From an uncultured Halieaceae bacterium (GTDB lineage: Bacteria > Pseudomonadota > Gammaproteobacteria > Pseudomonadales > Halieaceae): DNA of 39,866 nucleotides. Of the stretch, positions 1 through 6,821 are shown one piece after another. The position numbers and the translations under genes were made by a program. The stretch's first letter is position 1. Each line of letters begins with the position of its first letter. The DNA is taken from assembly GCA_913051825.1 (NCBI GenBank), contig CAJXCR010000010.1, forward strand, positions 1 to 39,866, written 5' to 3'. The notes below the pieces were generated by a model that was given only the letters and a program-made list of their open reading frames with translations, did no database searches and had not been told where the DNA came from.

Positions 1-1
1 T

Positions 2-868
2 TGGGCAGAGAATCCAGACGATATAGAATTTGGTGAAGTTCAAAAATGGTTTTATCGCCAGGAACCAGATGATCCAAATTCGGAGTTGATGAAAGAACGT
101 CGCCGTCGGCAGGAAATTCTAAAAGAACCTTTACCGCCTATAGCATCGGAACAGGTAAGTCTTGATCCACATCAATGGACGACTGCTCTGGATAGATTTG
201 TTTCTTCAGGGGATTGCGAGCGTGTTGGTGTGGCAAGAATGCGCCCTGAGTGGTTATATGAAAATAAGAAAACTGACTTCAGTAACGTCGTTATGCTTGG
301 AGTGCAACACGACTACGAAAAACTAAAGTTGGCTCCAGACAGAGTGGCAGGCGCCGATGTGACTCGTCAGTATGGTCGAGCTGCTGCAGCTGCGAAAAAG
401 ATTGCTGGATGGCTCAGGGAGCAAGGCTGGGACGCTGAACCAGTGACCGGGCCGATGGCTACTAAACTATTGATGATTCCTCCGGCACTGGAATGTGGTT
501 TTGGTGAGTTGGGCAAGCACGGGTCAATAATCAATCCTGAATTTGGATCCGCATTTAGGCTCGGCGCGGTACTGACCGATGCCCCCTTTGAATTGACCCC
601 CAAGCGCGAGTTTGGGATTGATGATTTCTGCTCTAGATGCCGTGTTTGTGAGAATGCGTGCCCGCCATTTGCAATTACCGATGAGAAGCAGATGGTTCGC
701 GGGGTCGAAAAATGGTACGTTGATTTCGACAAGTGCATACCTTTCTTCGCAGCCACATCAGGTTGCGCAATCTGTATCGCTGTCTGTCCGTGGTCCTTGC
801 CCGAGGTGGGATTCAACCTCCAGAGCAAGCTCGCTCGAAGAGCGCAAAGGCTAGAGAACAGTGATTGA
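2..868 (+). CDS. Reductive dehalogenase-type cobalamin/Fe-S protein, 5' end missing
   Basis: The frame is open from base 2, and no ATG, GTG or TTG occurs before base 86, so the gene almost certainly begins upstream of the window; 288 residues are visible. The C-terminal part holds two ferredoxin-type cluster motifs: CxxCxxCxxxCP at bases 629-661 and C-x9-C-x2-C-x3-CPW at bases 734-790. The preceding segment (GELGKHGSIINPEFGSAFRL) matches the corrinoid-binding region shared by RdhA dehalogenases and QueG. The closing GCAICIAVCPW is typical of proteobacterial RdhA-like proteins rather than QueG. The family uses a base-off corrinoid and two [4Fe-4S] clusters to cleave carbon-halogen bonds. The gene ends shortly after the second cluster, so the C-terminal flavin/ferredoxin reductase extension of BhbA/NpRdhA-type enzymes is absent. 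A nitroreductase follows 27 bp downstream. Family is firm; dehalogenase activity is inferred. Confidence 0.8.
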   Translation, partial: WAENPDDIEFGEVQKWFYRQEPDDPNSELMKERRRRQEILKEPLPPIASEQVSLDPHQWTTALDRFVSSGDCERVGVARMRPEWLYENKKTDFSNVVMLGVQHDYEKLKLAPDRVAGADVTRQYGRAAAAAKKIAGWLREQGWDAEPVTGPMATKLLMIPPALECGFGELGKHGSIINPEFGSAFRLGAVLTDAPFELTPKREFGIDDFCSRCRVCENACPPFAITDEKQMVRGVEKWYVDFDKCIPFFAATSGCAICIAVCPWSLPEVGFNLQSKLARRAQRLENSD

Positions 869-895
869 TAATGATTTTGGAAGGATGTTTTCGTC

Positions 896-1567
896 GTGAA
901 CCAGGCAGAGATTTTTAAAGAAATATCTGGGCAACGACGATCGATAAGAGCTTATTTATCCAAGCCAATCCCAAAACAAATTATAGATGAAGTTTTTACT
1001 ATCAGTTCACGCGCGCCGAGTAACTGCAATATTCAACCTTGGTTAGTTCACATTGCCTCAGGAAAAGTACTCGAAAATTTGCGAGACATTTTACCCAAGA
1101 ATTTTTCTTCAGGAGATATTACCTTTGATTTTCCCTATGATGGCAAATATGAAGGTGTTTACCGTGAGCGACAGTTTGCATCGGCCAAAGCTGTTTATGA
1201 TTCGATCGGAGTGACTAGGGAAGACAAAGAAGAGCGTCAAAAACAGTTTATGCGTAACTTCACGTTCTTCGATGCACCACACGTGGCGTTCTTTTTTTTA
1301 CCCGAGCCGTTCGGTTTGAGGGAAGCAGCTGACCTTGGAATGTTCTCGCAAACTGTAATGCTAAATCTAACCGCATTGGGATTGGGGTCTTGTCCGCAAA
1401 CTGCCCTGAGTTTTCATGCTGATTGTATTAGAGAAACACTTGGTATCGATAAATCAAATAAATTGCTGTTTGGTCTTTCCTTTGGATATCCCGATGAAGA
1501 ATCTCCGGTGAATACTTGTAGAACGGAGCGTGCCGATTTAGATGATCTCGTCACCTATCATGAATGA
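896..1567 (+). CDS. Nitroreductase family FMN flavoprotein
   Basis: This 223-residue protein has the nitroreductase fold signature: an N-terminal QRRSIRAY FMN-phosphate contact, RAPSNCNIQPW around residues 40-50, and a C-terminal MLNLTALGLGSCPQ segment followed by a glycine-rich LLFGLSFGYP strand. Family members are homodimeric FMN enzymes that reduce nitro groups, quinones or enones with NAD(P)H. The start is GTG at 896, supported by GGAAGGA at 879-885. Only 27 bp separate it from the dehalogenase-type gene, and the iron alcohol dehydrogenase follows 26 bp later, so the three look co-transcribed. It may supply reducing power or act on the same xenobiotic. Substrate cannot be read from sequence; the iodotyrosine deiodinase branch of the fold is possible but not specifically supported. 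Confidence 0.88.
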   Translation: MNQAEIFKEISGQRRSIRAYLSKPIPKQIIDEVFTISSRAPSNCNIQPWLVHIASGKVLENLRDILPKNFSSGDITFDFPYDGKYEGVYRERQFASAKAVYDSIGVTREDKEERQKQFMRNFTFFDAPHVAFFFLPEPFGLREAADLGMFSQTVMLNLTALGLGSCPQTALSFHADCIRETLGIDKSNKLLFGLSFGYPDEESPVNTCRTERADLDDLVTYHE

Positions 1568-1593
1568 GATAAAAGTTACTCCGATCCTTTTTC

Positions 1594-2778
1594 ATGGCTT
1601 TTAGGTGTTCGCAAAATATAGACCTTTCTCCTTTTCTAGAGAACCACAGCTGGTCTTTTCCAGTGCCTATAGAATATGGTTTGGGTCGTATAGACGAGAT
1701 CGGTAATTTCTGCCTGACTAAAAACTGTCGTCGTCCTTTAGTCGTTACCGATCGAGGAAGTGTCGATTTGCCCTATGTTAATAAGCTCCTCGATTCACTA
1801 GCGAAAGCGGGGTTCGATTCTGATTTGTTTTTTAATGTGTCTCCAAATCCGCGTGATATAGAGATTGAGAGTGGAAGATCACTTTTCTTAGCTGGCGAAC
1901 ATGACGCGGTCATTGCAATTGGAGGAGGCAGTGGGTTAGATGCGGGAAAAGCAATTGGATTAACAGTCAATAACTCATATGACCTTTGGGATTTTGAGTA
2001 TGAAAGAACGCCTCCTCCGCTTGTTGAGAGTGATTTCCCAATTCTTATCTGTATTCCGACAACAGCTGGTACCGGTGCTGAGACAGAAAGTACCGCGATG
2101 CTGACAGACACAGTTGATCAAGTAAAAAGATGTATCTGGCATCCCAATTTCAAACCAGCATTGGCCTTATTAGACCCCGAATTAACAATTAATCTGCCGT
2201 CGCATTTAACTGCCTGGACTGGTGTGGACGCTCTTACCCATGCTATCGAAGCTTATAGCGTGCCTGATCTTCATCCACTCTGTGATTCGATTGCTTTGCA
2301 AGGGATGGAACTTGCCCACTACTGTCTGCCTAAGGTTTACTCTGATCCTAATAATATTAGTGCCAGGGGTGGAATGCTTGTCGGCTCGTGTCTTTCCGGT
2401 ATTGCATTTTTGAAGGGACTTGGACTCGCCCATGCAATTTCTCACATGATAGGAGCGCTTTATGATACGCATCATGGATTGACTAACGCGGTTTTACTGT
2501 CTTCTGTCGTTAGATTTAACGCCTCGGTGCTTGAAAAGAAAATACCAAAGATGGCGAGTGCTATCGGTCTCAAAGATCATTCGCCAGAACGGTTCTTTAC
2601 TCAACTAGAAAATTTAATGATAGAGCTTGAGATCCCCAAGAATCTGCTCGACATTGGAGTGCCCAGTGGGTGTGCTCAACAAGTAGCCGAATTAGCTATT
2701 CGCGATAGTGCTGCATCAACTAATCCGCGAGAGTTGACCGTGCCGCAGATTGCGGCTGTGGTGAACAGTCTCTTGTAG
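1594..2778 (+). CDS. Iron-containing alcohol dehydrogenase
   Basis: 394 residues, the usual length for Fe-ADH (family III) enzymes. It carries the NAD-binding GGGSGLDAGK at about residues 110-119 and PTTAGTGAE at 155-163. The metal ligands expected from FucO are present: D212 and H216 in GVDALTHAIEAY, H280 in GLAHAISH, and H294, 14 residues later in YDTHHGLTNA. Such enzymes interconvert alcohols and aldehydes, or reduce maleylacetate, with NAD(P). The ATG at 1594 has no clear Shine-Dalgarno; it lies 26 bp after the nitroreductase stop. It is the last plus-strand gene before a convergent minus-strand operon. Maleylacetate reductases belong to the same superfamily but are usually shorter, so general alcohol dehydrogenase is preferred. 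Confidence 0.88.
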   Translation: MAFRCSQNIDLSPFLENHSWSFPVPIEYGLGRIDEIGNFCLTKNCRRPLVVTDRGSVDLPYVNKLLDSLAKAGFDSDLFFNVSPNPRDIEIESGRSLFLAGEHDAVIAIGGGSGLDAGKAIGLTVNNSYDLWDFEYERTPPPLVESDFPILICIPTTAGTGAETESTAMLTDTVDQVKRCIWHPNFKPALALLDPELTINLPSHLTAWTGVDALTHAIEAYSVPDLHPLCDSIALQGMELAHYCLPKVYSDPNNISARGGMLVGSCLSGIAFLKGLGLAHAISHMIGALYDTHHGLTNAVLLSSVVRFNASVLEKKIPKMASAIGLKDHSPERFFTQLENLMIELEIPKNLLDIGVPSGCAQQVAELAIRDSAASTNPRELTVPQIAAVVNSLL

Positions 2779-2816
2779 TCATGAGGAATCACCACGTTTA
2801 GTACCGAGAGTTTAGT

Positions 2817-4034
2817 CTATTTCTTAACGAACTCTGATAGGGGTGCTGAGATTAAACGATCTCCCACAAATGATCCCATGTAAACCCGTTTTCCCTGCGG
2901 TACAGCGACGGTAGCAGCTCCCATGGGCGGGCCTTTTTGAGAAAATACCACGCTAGTTTCCATGGTTTCAGTATTCAATTCTATAATTTCAAAAGAGGCG
3001 CCGCAGGGCTTAGATTGATTCTCTAGGCATGTTGCTTGTTCCATAATAGAACCGGTATGGCTGGCTACCCACAATCTGTGTTCCTTACTCCAGGCGCTAT
3101 TGTCTGGGCTAGCGATCTTCACCTTTGCAGCAACCCCTCCTTTTGTTGCATCGATCTTCCACACTTCTCCCTCAAAGTACATATTTGCATAGATATATTT
3201 CTCATCAGCTGAAATCTCGATTCCATTTGGTTCAGCTGCATTAGTTCCAGTCAGTATCCTTAGCCCATCCTCTTTATTCCATCGCCACACATCGCCTGTG
3301 GTAAAACCCAGGACACTGAATATGCGACTTAGTGGACTTGGTTCTGTATGAAACATCCTAGTAAAGATTAAATCTCCATCAGATAGTCCTACGACATCAT
3401 TCATGATTGTCTCTTTCTCTGCCAAAACGCAGCCGCGCCATACAAGTTTAGTATCATATCCGCTTAGTTCTGCCTCAAATAACTCGATCGACTCACGCGA
3501 ACCGTGATTGATTACAAGATATCGCCACCGACCGTTTTTTAACTGGTGAAGATGTGATCCATGTGGCCGAAATTTACTTATTTCAGGAGGTGGGCAACTA
3601 TTGTCACCCCAACTCTCATTAGGTGGTTTGAGCGATTGGTCGGAAGGGAAAAGTATTTTACTTGATTCGTCTACAGTATTGAAAAGAGAGAGGTATCCAG
3701 TCCCTGAAAACATGCCACCAAAATTAACTAACAGCAGGTGTTTGTCATCAGGCAGTGCTGCAATATCTTCTGGTGTTAGCATCTCACAAACTGGACGAAT
3801 CAATCCTGAGGGTTCGCAATTTGTAATGGAAAGTTCTTCTACAGAACATCCTTGGAAAAATATAGAAAAAACTGTTAGCAAAAATATGATGTGAGTACTT
3901 ATCTTTCTGCGTCCCGGTTTTATCTCAGGACATGCTTTTACGAATTGAGCTGGATCAATGGGATAAACTCCTTTTTTTGAAGGCAACATTATTATTGCAA
4001 AATAGTTTAACAGCTGGCGGAATATATTTTTCAA
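2817..4034 (-). CDS. Exported paraoxonase/SMP-30-like six-bladed propeller protein
   Basis: The body reads like a paraoxonase (PON)/arylesterase propeller. It has PHGSHLHQ (H158, PON1 H115 position), LVINHGSRESIELFE (H177, H134 position), NDVV (N212-D213), PNGIEISADEKYIY (N270), DNSAW (D311-N312) and a final GAATVAVPQGKRVYMGSF. The N, D, N, D-N set corresponds to the PON1 calcium ligands N168, D169, N224, D269 and N270. PON-type proteins are Ca-dependent lactonases/arylesterases, so a secreted lactonase is plausible. A hydrophobic stretch at about residues 48-60 ending in FQGC resembles an imperfect lipoprotein signal. The longest frame begins with TTG at 4034; an ATG at 3989 is an alternative, and neither has a good ribosome site, so the N-terminus is uncertain. 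It lies 10 bp after the UPF0145 gene and is the last gene of its operon. Confidence 0.68.
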   Translation of the reverse strand: MKNIFRQLLNYFAIIMLPSKKGVYPIDPAQFVKACPEIKPGRRKISTHIIFLLTVFSIFFQGCSVEELSITNCEPSGLIRPVCEMLTPEDIAALPDDKHLLLVNFGGMFSGTGYLSLFNTVDESSKILFPSDQSLKPPNESWGDNSCPPPEISKFRPHGSHLHQLKNGRWRYLVINHGSRESIELFEAELSGYDTKLVWRGCVLAEKETIMNDVVGLSDGDLIFTRMFHTEPSPLSRIFSVLGFTTGDVWRWNKEDGLRILTGTNAAEPNGIEISADEKYIYANMYFEGEVWKIDATKGGVAAKVKIASPDNSAWSKEHRLWVASHTGSIMEQATCLENQSKPCGASFEIIELNTETMETSVVFSQKGPPMGAATVAVPQGKRVYMGSFVGDRLISAPLSEFVKK

Positions 4035-4044
4035 TGTAATGACA

Positions 4045-4518
4045 TTACCGATCTGGAATCGGTGGTTTGGCAGTATTAAGAGAAAGAGCAGTTCCGTAAG
4101 CTAATATCTCTACAGAGCCTATACCTTGAGATGCGTTTCCAGAAACGCGACTAGTTTCAAACCTCGCATTGATAATCATCGTCGCACCAAGACGAAGTGC
4201 ATGTTCCTGCATTCGAAGTATAGCTTCCCTTCGAGCTCTTTCTAAAAGCGATTCATAGGCAGTAAGTCGTCCACCTATAATATTTTTAAATCCAGCAATA
4301 AACACCTTGAAGAAATCCACGGATACCACGGTGGATCCGCAAACGAGGTTAGAATGGTATTCACGATGAATATTAGGAGGTCGACGAATTGTCAATACTT
4401 GTAGCTCGCGAAATGCTTTTTCACGCGAAGATAGAGAGGAATAGTGACGGCGCTCCGCTACACGTCCAAAATAAAACCCCATTACTATCATGGTAATCAG
4501 AATAATTAGATTAGTCAT
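4045..4518 (-). CDS. UPF0145 (YbjQ-like) protein with N-terminal membrane anchor
   Basis: Residues from about 55 onward form a UPF0145/YbjQ domain: GSTVVSVDFFKVFIAGFKNI, GGRLTAYESLLERARREAI, then LGATMIINARFETS and a final EILAYGTAL. Unlike the standard stand-alone domain of about 105 residues, this copy has an N-terminal hydrophobic helix (residues 3-18, LIILITMIVMGFYFG) that should anchor it to the membrane with the domain in the cytoplasm. The family is widespread and thought to bind metal, but its function is not established. It lies 18 bp downstream of a shorter paralogue and 10 bp upstream of the paraoxonase-like gene, all on the minus strand. The ATG start at 4518 fits the position of the anchor. 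Confidence 0.82.
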   Translation of the reverse strand: MTNLIILITMIVMGFYFGRVAERRHYSSLSSREKAFRELQVLTIRRPPNIHREYHSNLVCGSTVVSVDFFKVFIAGFKNIIGGRLTAYESLLERARREAILRMQEHALRLGATMIINARFETSRVSGNASQGIGSVEILAYGTALSLNTAKPPIPDR

Positions 4519-4536
4519 TTGTATTAAATTCTAGCG

Positions 4537-4851
4537 CTAATCTATTATTACCGCTGTGCCATAAGCGAGAATCTCCGAGGCTCCGGCAGCGATAGCGGCA
4601 GTAGAGAATCGTATATTGATAATTGCGTTTGCACCCAGATCTTGCGCCTGCGCAATCATTCTATCAGTCGCGCTTTGTCGAGATTCTTGCAGCAGCTCGG
4701 TGTAAGCAGAAAGTTCACCTCCTACGATATTGCGTAAACCCGCCAATATGTCTTTACCTACATGCTTGGCTCGGACGGTACTTCCTTGAACAAGGCCGAT
4801 GTGTTGAACGATGTTTTTCCCCGGTATTACATCTATGTTGCTAATTAACAT
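4537..4851 (-). CDS. UPF0145 (YbjQ-like) protein
   Basis: A 104-residue stand-alone UPF0145/YbjQ domain of normal length: an N-terminal strand with the GKNIVQHIGLVQGSTV motif, then DILAGLRNIVGGELSAYTEL, LGANAIINIRFST and the terminal ASEILAYGTAVII. These proteins assemble into oligomeric beta-barrels in solved homologues; no enzymatic role is established. It is the first gene of a minus-strand operon (this gene, a membrane-anchored paralogue, then a paraoxonase-like exported protein). The 146-bp divergent gap to the SLC13 gene should contain both promoters, but I see no convincing -35/-10 pair there; it contains an 8-bp palindrome GGTTAACC at about 4938-4945. Confidence 0.87.
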   Translation of the reverse strand: MLISNIDVIPGKNIVQHIGLVQGSTVRAKHVGKDILAGLRNIVGGELSAYTELLQESRQSATDRMIAQAQDLGANAIINIRFSTAAIAAGASEILAYGTAVIID

Positions 4852-4997
4852 ATTTTCTTCACTCTTTAGGTTTTGAAGTAGAATAATTTTTATCCAAGAA
4901 ACTGGTTTTTCGTTTAGAACATTTAGTTTTTTAATTGGTTAACCTTATCAGAACAGCACGGTATGTAATATCATCAGCAAAACATTAGGGAAACTTC

Positions 4998-6803
4998 ATG
5001 ATTAGTGATCAAAGTCAGCTATTTATACTTTTAATTGGTGTATTTGGTTTTTTGGTTTGGGGTCGTTTTCGTTATGATCTTGTTGCCTTTTCAGCATTGC
5101 TGATCGCTTTATTTTGGGAAGTTGTTCCTGTGGAAGATGCTTTTTCTGGATTTGGTCACCCTGCTACAGTCGTTGTGGCGCTCGTTCTTATCGTCAGTAA
5201 AGGGCTGTTTAACTCTGGTGTGGTTGAGACAATTGTCAGAGTTGTGAGTGATGCTGTGCGAACGTTAAAAGCTAGATTTCCAAAAAGAGAAACGCAGTTT
5301 CATATCGCATTAATGTCGACATCAGCGGCGGCTTTATCGGCCTTTATTAACAATGTGGCCGCGCTTGCCGTACTCATGCCGGCGGATGTTCAGGCGGCGT
5401 CAAGAGCTGGTCGCAGTCCATCGCTTTCTTTGATGCCTCTATCTTTTGCTTCGATACTTGGTGGAATGATTACATTAATCGGTACTCCTCCCAATATCAT
5501 TGTCGCGGAAATTCGAGGGAGCCAGCCTGGTATAGAGCCATTTGGGATGTTTGATTTTGCTAATGTTGGGCTATGGTGTGCATTAAGTGGGATTGCATTT
5601 TTAATACTATTTGGTACTAGAATGATTCCTAATCGTTCTGGGGATACCTCTGGCTCGGAGAAATTTGATCTAGCAAACTATGTTGCTGAAATTAAGGTAC
5701 CAGAGGGTTCGGTTATAGAAGGGAGACGTGTTCGAGACCTCGATACAGAGGTCAAAGCAAACAATATTGAAATACTAGGATTGATTCGTAAAGCGAAACG
5801 TCTTCCAGGATTTGCTAGAAGAGAAAAAATCAGGGCTGGAGACGTGCTAGTCGTGGATGGAGCTCCAGCAGACATTGAAAGTACAGTTGGACAACTTGAG
5901 CTGGATTATGTTGGTTCAGGTACCGCGTTACTAAGAGAAGAGAAACTTGAATTAATCGAAGTCGTTGTTCCGGAGGGCTCTTCTTTAAGCGGTAGATCGG
6001 CTTCATCTATTCGTTTGTTATATCGATTTGGAGTTTCTCTAGTAGGTGTTTCTAGAGGCGGGGTGCGATTTCGTGAACATGTTAGAGAGCTTTCAATGAA
6101 GGCTGGAGACGTATTGCTACTCCTAGGTTCTGAAGGAAGGTTAAGTGACGTACTTGATCGAATGTCATTATTGCCATTGAAGGATAGAGGGCAACAATTA
6201 CTGCAGCGCGATTGGGCTTGGGGAGCCGTATCTATCTTTATTTTTTTTGTTGCGGTTGCCAGTTTTGGTTACTTAAGTTTACCGATTGCACTGGGTTTTG
6301 TTGCGGCTTTATACGTTTTTTTTAATTGGGTTCCTATTGGTAGAGTGTACGAGGCTATCGAATGGCCGATTGTAGTACTTTTAGGGTGCATGATTCCAAT
6401 AGGAACTGCATTGCAAGATACCGGTGGGACCGCTCTTATTGCGGAAACGCTACTTGTTATTTCTACCGAGTTTGGTCAGTCACCCCGTCTAGCCTTAGCA
6501 TTACTTGTCTTAGTTACAATGACTTTATCCGATGTGATGAATAATGCCGCTACTGCCGTGATCGCTGCACCGCTTGCGATTGAGATTGCCGACAAACTCA
6601 ACCTCAGTGCTGATCCTTTTTTAATGGGTGTTGCGGTAGCCGCATCATGCGCGTTTTTAACGCCCATCGGCCATCAAAATAATACTCTAATAATGGGTCC
6701 CGGCGGATATCGTTTTGGTGACTACTGGAGACTTGGTTTGCCATTAGAGATATTAGTTGTGTGTGTGGCAGTAGCTCTAATTCCTTACTACTGGCCATTT
6801 TGA
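4998..6803 (+). CDS. SLC13-family permease with two RCK_C (TrkA-C) domains
   Basis: 601 residues with membrane segments at both ends (about 8-220 and 405-600) and a soluble centre. The centre contains two TrkA-C/RCK_C domains: about 228-300 (VPEGSVIEGRRVRDLD...IRAGDVLVVDG) and about 317-395 (VPEGSSLSGRSASSIR...MKAGDVLLLLG). The two repeats of the DASS transport fold each show a substrate/sodium hairpin (FINNVAALAVLMP and VMNNAATAVIAAP) followed by GGMITLIGTPPN and FLTPIGHQNN. This layout is that of SLC13/CitT-ArsB superfamily permeases annotated for sulfate or organic anion uptake, with the RCK_C pair thought to bind ligands that gate transport. An AGGGA ribosome site lies about 7 bp before the ATG. 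Substrate is not determined by sequence. Confidence 0.87.
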   Translation: MISDQSQLFILLIGVFGFLVWGRFRYDLVAFSALLIALFWEVVPVEDAFSGFGHPATVVVALVLIVSKGLFNSGVVETIVRVVSDAVRTLKARFPKRETQFHIALMSTSAAALSAFINNVAALAVLMPADVQAASRAGRSPSLSLMPLSFASILGGMITLIGTPPNIIVAEIRGSQPGIEPFGMFDFANVGLWCALSGIAFLILFGTRMIPNRSGDTSGSEKFDLANYVAEIKVPEGSVIEGRRVRDLDTEVKANNIEILGLIRKAKRLPGFARREKIRAGDVLVVDGAPADIESTVGQLELDYVGSGTALLREEKLELIEVVVPEGSSLSGRSASSIRLLYRFGVSLVGVSRGGVRFREHVRELSMKAGDVLLLLGSEGRLSDVLDRMSLLPLKDRGQQLLQRDWAWGAVSIFIFFVAVASFGYLSLPIALGFVAALYVFFNWVPIGRVYEAIEWPIVVLLGCMIPIGTALQDTGGTALIAETLLVISTEFGQSPRLALALLVLVTMTLSDVMNNAATAVIAAPLAIEIADKLNLSADPFLMGVAVAASCAFLTPIGHQNNTLIMGPGGYRFGDYWRLGLPLEILVVCVAVALIPYYWPF

Positions 6804-6821
6804 GATTACAACAACAAACAC

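Noticed and set aside
367-828. Long minus-strand frame inside the dehalogenase-type gene
   Set aside because: It is antisense to a gene with clear Fe-S motifs and encodes no recognisable protein.
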